64,000 nt of DNA from Shinella sp. PSBB067 (GCF_016839145.1 NZ_CP069303.1:3224001-3288000), one strand, 5' to 3'; shown: positions 9,262 through 18,653, numbered from the stretch's first letter. The notes: generated from the letters alone by a model not told the origin. Numbers and translations are program-made.

Positions 9262-10035
9262 CTAGGCCGTGATGTGGAAACCGTTGTCGGCGTATACCAC
9301 CGACCCCGACAGAGGCGTTGCCGCCTCGCTTGCCAGGAATGCGGCGATACGCCCAACCTCAGCGATGCTCACGAGGCGTCGCGATGGTGTTCTCTCACGC
9401 ACCGTGTCGATGAGCTCATCGAAACGCTCGATTCCGGAAGCTGCCCTGGTGGCGATCGGCCCGGTGGACAGGCAATGGACGCGGATGTCCCGCGCTGCGA
9501 GATCGGCGGCCAGGTAGCGTACGCTTGCTTCCAGGGCCGCCTTCACCGGTCCCATCAGATTGTAGTTGTCGACGACGCGCTCAGCCCCGAAAAAGCTGAC
9601 GGTTATCAAGGATCCGCCTTCCTTCATCAGCGGGGCGGCGAGCCGCGCCATTCGGATAAAGGAATGGCACGATATATCCATGGCCTGCGCGAAACCGTCA
9701 GCGGAGCAGTTGACGATGCTCGTCTGCAAGTCCTGTCGTGGCGCGAAGGCGATCGAATGAAGCAAGAAATCGAGGCGGCCCCATTCATTTGCTATGGTGT
9801 CGAAAACCGCCTCGAGCTGCCCATCAATGCGAACGTCACAGGGCATGAACAGCGACGCGCCCAGGGCATCGGCGACCGGGCGTACGAACGGGACAGCCTT
9901 ATCGTTGAGATAGGTGACCGCCAGATCGGCGCCGGCAGCCTTGAACGCGGTTGCACAGCCGGCTGCGATGGAGGAATCGTTGGCGATGCCGACGACGAGG
10001 CCACGTCTTCCGAATATATCAACGATCGCAGCCAT
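9262..10035 (-). CDS. fabI: FabI-type enoyl-[acyl-carrier-protein] reductase paralogue
   Basis: This 257-residue short-chain dehydrogenase follows the FabI pattern: a cofactor motif near residues 15-25 (VVGIANDSSIA) and a catalytic Y158-x6-K165 in NYNLMGPVK. The upstream active-site tyrosine of E. coli FabI (in SYLGAER) is replaced by Phe in SFFGAER, so the enzyme may be divergent. FabI reduces enoyl-ACP with NAD(P)H. As the last gene after phaC, maoC-pta and ackA, it may instead serve a redox-linked acyl pathway. The start is four bases after the ackA stop. Confidence 0.85.
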   Translation of the reverse strand: MAAIVDIFGRRGLVVGIANDSSIAAGCATAFKAAGADLAVTYLNDKAVPFVRPVADALGASLFMPCDVRIDGQLEAVFDTIANEWGRLDFLLHSIAFAPRQDLQTSIVNCSADGFAQAMDISCHSFIRMARLAAPLMKEGGSLITVSFFGAERVVDNYNLMGPVKAALEASVRYLAADLAARDIRVHCLSTGPIATRAASGIERFDELIDTVRERTPSRRLVSIAEVGRIAAFLASEAATPLSGSVVYADNGFHITA

Positions 10036-10038
10036 CGC

Positions 10039-11214
10039 TCAGCCTCCCGAGATTCTCAAGGCGTCAGTGGCGATCACCTGCTCCTCATCGGTCGGGATGA
10101 CAAGGACGGTAAGACGACTGGCAGGACTGCTGATGACGGGACCGCTCCCGGCGTTCGCTCCAGGATCGAGATCAATGCCGAGCCACATCAGCCGGGTGCA
10201 GATATCAGCTCTGATCGTCGGCTGATGCTCGCCGATCCCGGCGGTGAATACGAGAGTGTCGAGGCCGCCCAGCGTCGAGGCAAGCCGGGCAATCTCACCG
10301 GCGACCCTGAAGGTGAACAGCTCGATTGCTTCCTTGGCTTGCTGCTCATCACTCTCCAGAAGCACGCGGCTGTCGGCGCTGATGCCGGAAGCGCCCAGCA
10401 GACCCGAACGGTGATAGAGGAGATCCTCGATTTCGCCAGGATCTCGCCCGGCCTTTAAGAGGTGTATGACCACGCCGGCGTCGAGCGCCCCGCAGCGCGT
10501 CGCCATCGGTACGCCGTCCAGCGTTGAGAAACCCATGCTGGTGTCGCGGCTGACGCAGTTGTGCATCGCGCAAAGACTGGCGCCGGAACCGAGATGGGCG
10601 ACGATGACCTTGCCCGCCGCCTGCTCCGGCCATTTGCTGATAAGCTGGTTGGCAATCGATCGATAAGAAAGGCCGTGGAAGCCATAGCGTTTGATACCCT
10701 CTTCGTAGAGCTGCCGCGGCAGGGCGAAGCGGCGGACGACGTCGGCATGCGAGCGGTGGAAAGCCGTGTCGAAGGAGGCGGTCTGCCTGATTTCTGGCCG
10801 AAGGCGCGCGATCGCCCGGACAAGGCGCAGCGCCTGGGGCTGATGAAGCGGCGCAAGCGGTATCAGCGCTTCCATCTGCGACATCGCCTGATCGTTGATG
10901 AGCACCGGTCCGTCAAACAGGTCACCGCCGTGCACAACGCGGTGGCCGATAGCGGCGATGCCGGATAAATCATAGTGCCAGGACAGCCGGTCGAACGCTT
11001 CGCGCAAGACCTCGTCCAGTTCTTCCTCCGCTTTGGCTTCCAGCTCAACATCGAAGCGATCCGGGCCTTCGGAAAGCTCGAAGCGCAACGGGGCCTTGCG
11101 GAAATCGATCATTCCCTTGCCGATTCGCGTGAGGCCACCGCCTTCAACGGCGAACAGGCCGATCTTGACCGTGGAGGAGCCGGCATTGAAGGTGACAAGC
11201 AGTTGCTGGCTCAT
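10039..11214 (-). CDS. ackA: Acetate kinase
   Basis: This 391-residue enzyme converts acetyl-phosphate and ADP to acetate and ATP. It shows the ASKHA-fold start TFNAGSSTVKIGLF, the HRVVHGG motif, the FDTAFH segment, the HLGSGASLCA phosphate loop and the FTAGIGEHQ region, all typical of AckA. Length is normal. The ATG overlaps the maoC-pta stop (ATGA), so Pta and AckA are made together. Phosphoketolase encoded at 37794 could supply acetyl-phosphate directly. Confidence 0.95.
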   Translation of the reverse strand: MSQQLLVTFNAGSSTVKIGLFAVEGGGLTRIGKGMIDFRKAPLRFELSEGPDRFDVELEAKAEEELDEVLREAFDRLSWHYDLSGIAAIGHRVVHGGDLFDGPVLINDQAMSQMEALIPLAPLHQPQALRLVRAIARLRPEIRQTASFDTAFHRSHADVVRRFALPRQLYEEGIKRYGFHGLSYRSIANQLISKWPEQAAGKVIVAHLGSGASLCAMHNCVSRDTSMGFSTLDGVPMATRCGALDAGVVIHLLKAGRDPGEIEDLLYHRSGLLGASGISADSRVLLESDEQQAKEAIELFTFRVAGEIARLASTLGGLDTLVFTAGIGEHQPTIRADICTRLMWLGIDLDPGANAGSGPVISSPASRLTVLVIPTDEEQVIATDALRISGG

Positions 11215-12623
11215 GAGATGGCCCCCGTTCCGGGTACCTGATTGCGGGCGACGAGCAGTCTTGCGAGCGTTGCCGAGGCGATGCGCGCCGAAAGCGGATC
11301 GGAGCGGCTGGTCAGCACGATCGGCACGCGCGCGCCGAGCACGATGCCGGCCGCGGTCGCCCCCGCGAAATAAATCAGTTGCTTGGCGAGCATGTTGCCA
11401 GCCTCAAGGTCCGGCACGAGCAGGATGTCGGCCTCGCCCGCGACGGGAGAGACAATGCCCTTCGTCTTCGCCGCATCGAGATCGATGGCATTGTCGAAGG
11501 CAAGCGGGCCATCGACACGTCCACCGATGATCTGGCCACGCGCCGCCATGACGGTCAGCGCCGCGGCGTCAAGGGTGGATGGCATCTTCGCGTTGACGGT
11601 CTCGACTGCTGCGAGCACCGCCACGCGCGGCTCTTTGACGCCAAGAGCTAGAAGAAGGTCGATAGCGTTCTGGCAGATGTCGCGTTTCTGGTCGAGCGTC
11701 GGCTGGATGTTGATCGCAGCGTCGGTGACGATCAGCGGCTTGCCATAGGCCGGGACGTCGAAGGCGAAGACGTGGCTGACGCGCCGCTCCGTTCTGAGAC
11801 CGGACCCGGTGGCGAGGACGGCGCCCAGAAGCTCGTCGGTATGCAGGCTGCCCTTGACCAGAACCGAAACCGTACCGCCGACCGCGAGTTCCACGGCGCG
11901 CGCGGCTGCCGCATGGCTGTGCGCAACGTCCTCGATCGCCATGTCGCCGAGATCGATCCCTGAGGCTTCGGCGGCTGCGCGAATCTTCGCCTCCGGCCCG
12001 ACCAGCAGCGGGTCGAACAGGCCCTGTTGGCGGACCTCGACCGCAGCCAGGATTGCTCCGGCGGAGCACGGGTGTACAATGGCGGCCCGAACCGGGGGGA
12101 GACTACGAGCTTCGGCAACAAAAGCCTCATATCGGCTTGCTCGCCCTGTATCCTGCAATGCGACGGAGGAGGGTGTTGCGGTCCATTCGACCGACTTGTC
12201 GGGCGCGATCACCATGGCCTTACCGGTCAGGACAAGTTCCGCTTTCTGATTTGCGCAGATCGTCTCCAGTGCAACAGTGCGATTGTCCGGGTTTTTCTGC
12301 ACCACCCGCACGGTTGCCGTGATCGTGTCGCCGGCGGCGACCGGCTTCACGAAACGGAAATCCTGTCCCAGATAGATCGTCCCTGGCCCCGGAAGCCTTG
12401 TGCCGATCACCAGAGAGACCAGCGCGCCTGTCCAAAGCCCGTTGGCAACGATATCGTTGAAGAACGTCGTTGCCTCCGCTGCCCCGTCACCAACTGCCGG
12501 CCTTTTGCCGAGCATCGCTGCCAGCAGATCGATGTCGGTATCACCTGCCACCCGTGTGAGGCTTGCGGTATCGCCGACCTGTAAATCGGCGAAGGTATGA
12601 TTTGTCAGTAATTTTTCCGCCAT
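11211..12623 (-). CDS. MaoC-like enoyl-CoA hydratase fused to phosphate acetyltransferase
   Basis: This 470-residue protein joins two enzymes. Residues 1 to about 145 form a MaoC/hot-dog hydratase domain (FADLQVGDTASLTR at the start, FFNDIVANGLWTGAL in the core). The rest is a phosphotransacetylase domain, with VHPCSAGAILAAVE and NMLAKQLIYFAGATAAGIVLGA. Such fusions are annotated as bifunctional enoyl-CoA hydratase/phosphate acetyltransferase. The hydratase half could provide (R)-3-hydroxyacyl-CoA to the adjacent PhaC; the Pta half interconverts acetyl-phosphate and acetyl-CoA. I chose the ATG at 12623, which gives the normal hydratase N-terminus MAEKLLTNHTF. It lies seven bases after the phaC stop. 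Confidence 0.9.
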   Translation of the reverse strand: MAEKLLTNHTFADLQVGDTASLTRVAGDTDIDLLAAMLGKRPAVGDGAAEATTFFNDIVANGLWTGALVSLVIGTRLPGPGTIYLGQDFRFVKPVAAGDTITATVRVVQKNPDNRTVALETICANQKAELVLTGKAMVIAPDKSVEWTATPSSVALQDTGRASRYEAFVAEARSLPPVRAAIVHPCSAGAILAAVEVRQQGLFDPLLVGPEAKIRAAAEASGIDLGDMAIEDVAHSHAAAARAVELAVGGTVSVLVKGSLHTDELLGAVLATGSGLRTERRVSHVFAFDVPAYGKPLIVTDAAINIQPTLDQKRDICQNAIDLLLALGVKEPRVAVLAAVETVNAKMPSTLDAAALTVMAARGQIIGGRVDGPLAFDNAIDLDAAKTKGIVSPVAGEADILLVPDLEAGNMLAKQLIYFAGATAAGIVLGARVPIVLTSRSDPLSARIASATLARLLVARNQVPGTGAIS

Positions 12624-12630
12624 CGCACTC

Positions 12631-14412
12631 TCACTTCTGGAACACGTAGGCACCGGGCGCTTCTGCAATGGCAGGAAAACCCCTCTCGGCGGCACCAAGC
12701 TGAGGCGGGGCTACACGAACCTTGCCTGAATGTGTAGCCAGCCACGGCAGCCACGCCTCCCACCAGGAACCGCCCCTCTCCTCTGCCTCTGCTGCCCATT
12801 CGTCGGGTCCGAGGCAGATGTCGGCTGCCAGCCTGGTCGCGATGCGATAGCGGCGACCGCGATGGCCCGGCTCGCTGACAATGCCTGCGTTGTGCCCGCC
12901 GCTGGCGAGAACGAAGGTAACATCGGTATCGGCTAGCTGGTGGATCTTGTAGACCGATCTCCATGGCGCGACATGATCGCGTTCCGTTCCCACGACGAAC
13001 ATCGGCACGCGGATATTCTGCAGCGCCGCCGGACGGCCATCGATGATGAAGCGGCCGGATGCAAGCTCGTTGTCCAGGTAGAGACGCTGGAGGTATTCGG
13101 CATGCATGCGGTAAGGCATGCGCGTGGAATCGGCATTCCAGGCCATAAGGTCGTTCATCGGCGTGCGTTCGCCCATGAGATAGTCGTGGACCAGTCGCGA
13201 CCAGACGAGGTCATTGCTCTTCAGGATTTGAAAGGCGCCGGCCATCTGGCTCGCCGACAGATAGCCCCGATCCCACATCATGCTTTCAAGAAAATGCATC
13301 TGGCTCGGATCGATGAACAGCGCCAGTTCGCCGGGTTCGGAAAAATCCGTCTGGGCTGCGAAAAGGGTGAGCGTTGCCAGCCTCCCGTCGCCGGCGCGCC
13401 CCATCGCAGCCGCCGCCATCGCGAGAAGCGTACCGCCTAGACAATAGCCAGTGGCGTGGATCTTGCTGTCGGGAACGATGGCGGCGATCACGTCGAGCGC
13501 GGCCATGACACCCAAACGGCGATAATCGTCCAGCGTCAGATCGCGATCGTCTGCCCCAGGGTTTCGCCAGGAAACGGCAAACACCGTGTGCCCCTGCCCG
13601 ACCAGATAGCGTACCAGGGAGTTCTCCGGCGACAGGTCAAGGATGTAGTATTTCATGATCCAGGCCGGCACGATCAGCACCGGCTCCGCCACCACGGTGT
13701 TGGTCGTGGGGCTGTACTGGATCAGTTCGATCAGATGGTTTCGGAAGATGACCTTGCCGGGAGTGATCGCGACATCCCGGCCCGGTGCGAACCCTTCCGC
13801 ACCGACGGGCGGGCGGCCGCCTGCAAGCCTGTTCACATCTTCGAACCAGTTCTGGAACCCCGAGAGGAAGTTTGCCCCTCCAGTGGTGATGGTTTTGTTG
13901 ATCACCTCGGGATTAGTGAACGGGTTGTTGGAGGGCGAGAACATGTCGAGCACTTGCCGCGCGGCGAAGGAGACCACGTCCTCGTGGTGAGGAGCGACGC
14001 CCGGCACCTCCCGCGTCGCATTGTGCCACCACTGCTGGGCGAGCAGGAACGCCTGGGCATAGGCCGCAAAGGGGAGTCCCTTCCACGCCTCCCCGGTGAA
14101 GCGGTAGTCGCCCGGCAAGGACTCGATGCAGGATGGAGTGTCGTCACCGAGACTGGCGGCGCAGAGATAGCCCGACAGCCGGGCGCTTTTCCGCACCCCC
14201 TTGTCGATAAGCTCCAGACGCTTCCCCGGCGCCGAGGCCAGATGAATCGACCAGTCGAACAATGCTAGCGCCAGCGCCGCGGGCGAAAGCCCGCCGGTGA
14301 TCCGCGCGCTCCAGGCTTCGCGCATCCGATCAATGGCGCGGAAGGCCTCCGTGCCGAGAGTATCGTGAGGGACATCTGCCGCCCTCATTCCTGACCTGCT
14401 CAAATCATTCAT
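12631..14412 (-). CDS. phaC: Class I poly(3-hydroxyalkanoate) synthase
   Basis: This 593-residue enzyme polymerises (R)-3-hydroxyacyl-CoA into PHA granules. It has the PhaC N-terminal domain, then an alpha/beta hydrolase core with the nucleophile C324 in the box GYCLGG, a D-containing ERDHVAPW segment and the catalytic His in SGGHNAGIVSEPG. Length fits class I. The start codon shares a base with the stop of the upstream tetR (TAATG), so the two are coupled. It differs clearly in its N-terminal part from the second synthase at 46447. Confidence 0.95.
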   Translation of the reverse strand: MNDLSRSGMRAADVPHDTLGTEAFRAIDRMREAWSARITGGLSPAALALALFDWSIHLASAPGKRLELIDKGVRKSARLSGYLCAASLGDDTPSCIESLPGDYRFTGEAWKGLPFAAYAQAFLLAQQWWHNATREVPGVAPHHEDVVSFAARQVLDMFSPSNNPFTNPEVINKTITTGGANFLSGFQNWFEDVNRLAGGRPPVGAEGFAPGRDVAITPGKVIFRNHLIELIQYSPTTNTVVAEPVLIVPAWIMKYYILDLSPENSLVRYLVGQGHTVFAVSWRNPGADDRDLTLDDYRRLGVMAALDVIAAIVPDSKIHATGYCLGGTLLAMAAAAMGRAGDGRLATLTLFAAQTDFSEPGELALFIDPSQMHFLESMMWDRGYLSASQMAGAFQILKSNDLVWSRLVHDYLMGERTPMNDLMAWNADSTRMPYRMHAEYLQRLYLDNELASGRFIIDGRPAALQNIRVPMFVVGTERDHVAPWRSVYKIHQLADTDVTFVLASGGHNAGIVSEPGHRGRRYRIATRLAADICLGPDEWAAEAEERGGSWWEAWLPWLATHSGKVRVAPPQLGAAERGFPAIAEAPGAYVFQK

Positions 14413-15026
14413 TATGTCTCCCGACTGATCGGCACGGTGGCCCTCATGGTCTGGCATTCCTTGTCTTCGTTCATGATGAACTCGACAATCTGGGAGACCA
14501 GAGCCATCAGTTCACGATCACTTCCGCTCTTCTGGAGGGCTGGTGTGCCGATGACGTCACGAAGAATACTGACCCCGGCCAGAAACGCGGCGACCATTGA
14601 CGCGCGCCGCTCGGACATGAGCGGGCATTTGGAAGCGAACGGCTTGACGAACCCGTCGTCGATGAGCTCACGAAAAACACGCGATGCCTCTGGACTGGAA
14701 AAAGATCGCGCGAGGATGTCAAAAGGCCGGATTTCGTTGGCGCCCTTCTCAGCGAGGATGTCTTGCGCGAGCGTCATATGCAACTCGCTCGCCTCGCCGA
14801 CGAGCCAGGCCTCCGGTTGAAGTATCGCCTTGACTGCTGCCCGGAACAGCTCTTCCTTCGAACCGAAGGAACGATGAACATAGGCCATGTCGACACCGAC
14901 ATCGGCGGCAATGTCTCGCAACCCGGTTTCCTCATAGGAGTGGGTGGAGAAGCGAAGTATCGCGGCTTTCAGGATGCGCTCACGGGTGGTGTCTTCCGGG
15001 ACGGGCCGGATCATTCGGTTGGGCAT
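14412..15026 (-). CDS. TetR-family regulator upstream of phaC
   Basis: This 204-residue protein has an N-terminal helix-turn-helix (about residues 14-58: RERILKAAILRFSTHSYEE...LRDIAADVGVDMAYVHRSFGSKEEL) typical of TetR/AcrR proteins, and an unassigned ligand domain. It is the first gene of the tetR-phaC-maoC/pta-ackA-fabI run. A GGAG lies upstream of the ATG at 15026, and a 16-bp inverted repeat lies 49 bases further up. It could regulate its own operon and might recognise the repeat, but nothing in the sequence proves that. Confidence 0.9.
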   Translation of the reverse strand: MPNRMIRPVPEDTTRERILKAAILRFSTHSYEETGLRDIAADVGVDMAYVHRSFGSKEELFRAAVKAILQPEAWLVGEASELHMTLAQDILAEKGANEIRPFDILARSFSSPEASRVFRELIDDGFVKPFASKCPLMSERRASMVAAFLAGVSILRDVIGTPALQKSGSDRELMALVSQIVEFIMNEDKECQTMRATVPISRET

Positions 15027-15051
15027 AATTTCTCCAAATAAACGGTTGTCC

Positions 15052-15091
15052 AGTCTATCGGCGCAACGAAAGGCAGTCAACAGCCGATGAC
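15052..15091 (-). promoter_or_regulatory. Promoter and inverted-repeat site b, upstream of tetR-phaC
   Basis: The repeat GTCAAC-AGCC-GATGAC lies at 15076-15091. On the minus strand its right half overlaps a -35-like TTGACT (15075-15080). A -10-like TAGACT (15052-15057) follows after 17 bases. The predicted transcript would start some 20 bases before the tetR ATG. The arrangement copies site a. Confidence 0.62.
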
Positions 15092-15214
15092 CGACGCTGT
15101 GATGTGCTCTTCGTTTCGCGTTTTTTCACAAACTCGGAGTAATCGCGCCAAATTACCTTGAGAGAGGAGCGCTTGATCGCGAGTCATTTAAAATGTTCAA
15201 ACCCTTGCTTTCGT

Positions 15215-16237
15215 TCAGCGCCGCAGGGTTGGTCGTTCCCACGCATTGGCCATGCTTTCGAGCGTCGCCGTCATCAGCGCTGCGACTGCGGTTCCGACGA
15301 AGGTCAGTGCCAGGCGGGTTAACGCTGCATAGGAAGGTTCCTGCGTGGTAAGGGCACCAACGATCAGTGACAGAGCGGCCGATGCGCTGAACTGGTAGAC
15401 CATCGGAGGATGGCGGCCGATCATCATCATGGTGGCGAAATATAGCACCGTGAGAAAGACCAGACCGACCAGCATGAAGAAATGGGCGTTCAGGGTCATC
15501 AGGAACAGGGCGACACCCGCTGCGGATGCACCTAGCACCGTCGCAAAGATCCGTTCCCGGGCCTCTGCAAACAACTGCTCGCGTGTCGGGAAACACAGCA
15601 CGAATATCGCGGCGATCGCCATCATCATGTTGGACATATCGATGAAGCTGTAGAGCCAGAAGCTGAGCCCGAGCAGGACGACCGCCCGGATGAGCGCCGA
15701 TCGCACGTGATTGCCCGGTGCGGGCGTATATTCGTCGATCATTTTCTCCTGGGTAGCCGGCGGAATGAGGAGGTAAAGGACCGGAATCGCGATCAATGCG
15801 AGGATGCCCGCCTCGACCACCGAATCACTTAGGGCGTCGAGCGCAGTGATGGAGTTCATACCCAGGATAGAGGCGAGGCCAACGGACACCAGGATCAGCA
15901 TCCCCATCGGGTTGCCGGTGCTCTGGATGAGATAGAACGCGACGAAATAGAGGCTGCCGACCGCGATCAGGAACGCCACCGGCCAAGACATGAGAAGGGT
16001 GAGCACGCCGCTTGCCAACCAAATCATCATGATGAGCGCCAGAGGACCTCCTATGGCTTTCTTCGGATCGAAGGCCTTGCGCATGCCGGCCATCAGGCCA
16101 AACGGCAGGGCCGCCATCAGCGCCGGCATAGAGGGCATGACAAAGGGTATCGCGCCCACCGAGATCACCGCAAGCAGCGCCATGCGCAAAGGAAAATTTG
16201 GGTCGTCGCGAAAGCTCGGCCGGGGCGAAACATACAT
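15215..16237 (-). CDS. FUSC-like (DUF2955) inner-membrane exporter
   Basis: This 340-residue protein has about ten hydrophobic segments in two blocks and the loop FPTREQLFAEARERIFATVLGA, a pattern seen in fusaric-acid/aromatic-acid exporter proteins (FUSC/DUF2955). It is about half the length of AaeB-type pumps. It lies nine bases after the gene for a membrane fusion protein, so the pair probably forms an efflux system; the substrate is unknown. Confidence 0.75.
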   Translation of the reverse strand: MYVSPRPSFRDDPNFPLRMALLAVISVGAIPFVMPSMPALMAALPFGLMAGMRKAFDPKKAIGGPLALIMMIWLASGVLTLLMSWPVAFLIAVGSLYFVAFYLIQSTGNPMGMLILVSVGLASILGMNSITALDALSDSVVEAGILALIAIPVLYLLIPPATQEKMIDEYTPAPGNHVRSALIRAVVLLGLSFWLYSFIDMSNMMMAIAAIFVLCFPTREQLFAEARERIFATVLGASAAGVALFLMTLNAHFFMLVGLVFLTVLYFATMMMIGRHPPMVYQFSASAALSLIVGALTTQEPSYAALTRLALTFVGTAVAALMTATLESMANAWERPTLRR

Positions 16238-16246
16238 GGCCCCACC

Positions 16247-17416
16247 TCAATACAGATAGGACAGAAGCGACTGGGCGCGGTGCAGGGCCATTGCGATCCA
16301 CGCTGACGGATTGCTTTCGCCTGCGGCGTAGACCACGACGGTGGCCTTCGCGCCCACCCTGACGGTGCGAGGCCATTCCGAAAGCGCTCGATCGAGTTCA
16401 ATGCGCACGGGAAACCGGCGGGCCGGCTCGAACCAGCGCGTTTCCGGCTCGTTCTGCACCAGACCGCTGGATGCGGTCCGTCCGGTATCGATGCCCCAGC
16501 CGACGCTGTGTACGGTCCCGGTAAAAATCTGCCCCGGCAAGGCATCGAAAAGCAGGCCCACCTTGTTGCCCGGCTCGATATTGGCGAGCTGGTTCTCGCG
16601 CATATCGGCCGTGATCCAGGCTCCCCTTCCGTCGATGAAGGTGAGAGCGGCCGAACCCGCGCTCACGTACTGGCCGACTGCTAGATCGAGATTCGTGACC
16701 ACGCCGAGCGTCGGTGCCACGACCCGTGTGTAGATCAGGTCGAGCTGCGCCCTTTCCAGCTTGAGTCGAGCGGCCTTGATGCGCGGATTGCTGGCGCCCG
16801 CCGCCCCCAACTCGGCTTCCGCGCTAGACAGATCAGCCTCCGCCGCATCGACCTCCGCCTGCGCGACCTCGAGTTCCGCGCGAGATGCTTCCTCCTGCTT
16901 CCGCGCGGCAACACCACGCTGGACAAGGCTTTGCGTCCTGGCGTTCGAGGTCTTGGCGTTTTCGAATTTGGCCCTGGCCTGCGACACCTTGGCCTGTGCA
17001 GCGATCAGCGCCGCCGACGAGGCGTTGATTGACTGGGTCGCCTGTTCGAGTTCGACTTCCGCCTGCTGGACCGCGATCTCGAACGGGCGCGGGTCGACCA
17101 CGTAAAGAAGATCGCCCTCCTGGACAATCGTATTGTCCTCAACGTGGACGCTGATTACCGGGCCTGAAACACGGGGCGCTAGTCGGGCAATGTAGCCGCT
17201 GACCGTGCCGCGGTCGGTATAGGGGGCGAGCTTGTCGGAAACGGCGTACCAGGCTACGAAGGCGACCATGAGCCCGATAACGAGCACGCCGACCCGGACT
17301 CCCGTCCTGGTCGGCCCCGCCTCGACCGGAGCGTCAGCCAACGCTTCGGGGGCACGGTCGGCGGGCCTGTCCTCAGAAGAGCCTGTCGGCAGGTCATGTT
17401 GGTTCTTATCATCCAT
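16247..17416 (-). CDS. HlyD/EmrA-type membrane fusion protein
   Basis: This 389-residue protein has one N-terminal membrane anchor (about residues 42-62), a biotinyl-lipoyl-like domain (GPVISVHVEDNTIVQEGDLL), a long coiled-coil hairpin rich in Ala, Gln and Glu (about residues 115-215) and a beta-barrel region. That is the layout of EmrA/AaeA adaptor subunits. It directly precedes the FUSC-like pump gene and follows gltS by 37 bases in the same direction. No outer-membrane channel gene is present in the window. Confidence 0.87.
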   Translation of the reverse strand: MDDKNQHDLPTGSSEDRPADRAPEALADAPVEAGPTRTGVRVGVLVIGLMVAFVAWYAVSDKLAPYTDRGTVSGYIARLAPRVSGPVISVHVEDNTIVQEGDLLYVVDPRPFEIAVQQAEVELEQATQSINASSAALIAAQAKVSQARAKFENAKTSNARTQSLVQRGVAARKQEEASRAELEVAQAEVDAAEADLSSAEAELGAAGASNPRIKAARLKLERAQLDLIYTRVVAPTLGVVTNLDLAVGQYVSAGSAALTFIDGRGAWITADMRENQLANIEPGNKVGLLFDALPGQIFTGTVHSVGWGIDTGRTASSGLVQNEPETRWFEPARRFPVRIELDRALSEWPRTVRVGAKATVVVYAAGESNPSAWIAMALHRAQSLLSYLY

Positions 17417-17453
17417 TTTTTTCTCTTGGGGTTCGGACGAAACGTAGCCGGCG

Positions 17454-18653
17454 CTATCCTGCGAATATGGCGATCACGACCGCATTGACGAGGTCGATGA
17501 AGAAGCCGCAGACGAGCGGCACGACGATGAAGGCCCTGTGCGCCGCGCCATATTGCTGGGTGACGGCCGTCATGTTGGCGATGGCAGTGGCAGTGGATCC
17601 GAGCGTGATGCCTCCGAAGCTGGCAGATATCACGGCCGCTTCGTAGTCACGCCCCATGGCGGGAAAGACGATGAAAACCGTGTAGACGATCGTGAGCGCG
17701 ATCTGCACCGCGAGCGCGGCGACGACAAAGGTGAAGACGCCGCTCAACTGCCACAGTTGCAGGCCCATCAGCGCCATCGTCAGGAACAGGCCGAGAGAGA
17801 GGTCGGACAGAAGCGACAATCCTTGTCGCACGCCGGGCCAGATGCGGGTGATGGCCGCCCCGGCTGCCAGCGGCATCAGATTGCGGATTGCAATGCCGGC
17901 CAGCAGGCAACTGACGAAGGTCGGGAGTCTGAAGCCCGTCAGCGCGATCAGGGAGTCGAGCGCCATGCCGAGCATGACCGCGACATTGAGCGCCAGGATC
18001 GCCCAGAGCAGGCAGAAATAGTCCATCTTCGGCTCCGGCTCCTCATGGGCGGCGCCGACGTCGATATCTGCGTCGCCCGAGGTGACGATTCCATTGCGGC
18101 GGATCAGCAGGGCGGCCATGGGGCCGCCGATCACACATGCCGCGATCAGCCCGACCGTGTTGCTGGCGATGCCGAGCTCCATCGCGTTGGCGATCCCGAG
18201 GTCCCCGACGAAGATCGGCGCCCAGGCGACCGTGGTGCCGACCCCGCCCGTCAGCGAGACGGACCCGACCATCAGGCCGGCCTTCGGATCGAGCCCGAAC
18301 AATGCGGCGATCCCCATCCCCGTGACGTTCTGGATGAGCATGAACGCGGTTGCGAGCGCGAGCAGCACGATGAGCGGCCTGCCGCCCTGCAAAAGGGTGG
18401 CCGTATCCGACTTCAGACCGATGCTGGCGAAGAACAGCAGCAGCAGGTGGTCACGCACGCCGAGTTCGAACTGGATTCTCCAGCCCGCAATCCAGTAGGC
18501 CAAAGCCACTAGCAAGGCGCACAAAATGCCGCCGACAACAGGCTCCGGTATCGAGTACTTTCGCAGCACCGCGATGTTCATCGTCAAGATCTTGCCCACG
18601 ATGAGGAGCAGGACCGCAATCGTGAAAGATAGAAAGGGGCTAACTTGAATCAT
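17454..18653 (-). CDS. gltS: Sodium/glutamate symporter
   Basis: This 399-residue membrane protein has the two inverted repeats of the GltS family, with SVSLTGGVGTTVAWAPIF in the first and SASFGGITLGSTATAIANM in the second; these are the re-entrant motifs of the transporter. It imports glutamate with Na+. Glutamate uptake beside a Na+-pumping NADH dehydrogenase and an arginine deiminase pathway makes physiological sense, since the Na+ gradient could drive it. This link is inference. The start MIQVSPFLSFT is normal. Confidence 0.92.
   Translation of the reverse strand: MIQVSPFLSFTIAVLLLIVGKILTMNIAVLRKYSIPEPVVGGILCALLVALAYWIAGWRIQFELGVRDHLLLLFFASIGLKSDTATLLQGGRPLIVLLALATAFMLIQNVTGMGIAALFGLDPKAGLMVGSVSLTGGVGTTVAWAPIFVGDLGIANAMELGIASNTVGLIAACVIGGPMAALLIRRNGIVTSGDADIDVGAAHEEPEPKMDYFCLLWAILALNVAVMLGMALDSLIALTGFRLPTFVSCLLAGIAIRNLMPLAAGAAITRIWPGVRQGLSLLSDLSLGLFLTMALMGLQLWQLSGVFTFVVAALAVQIALTIVYTVFIVFPAMGRDYEAAVISASFGGITLGSTATAIANMTAVTQQYGAAHRAFIVVPLVCGFFIDLVNAVVIAIFAG

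Noticed and set aside
9166-10458. 430-codon plus-strand ORF across fabI and ackA
   Set aside because: It is antisense to two recognisable enzymes and has no recognisable protein motif.
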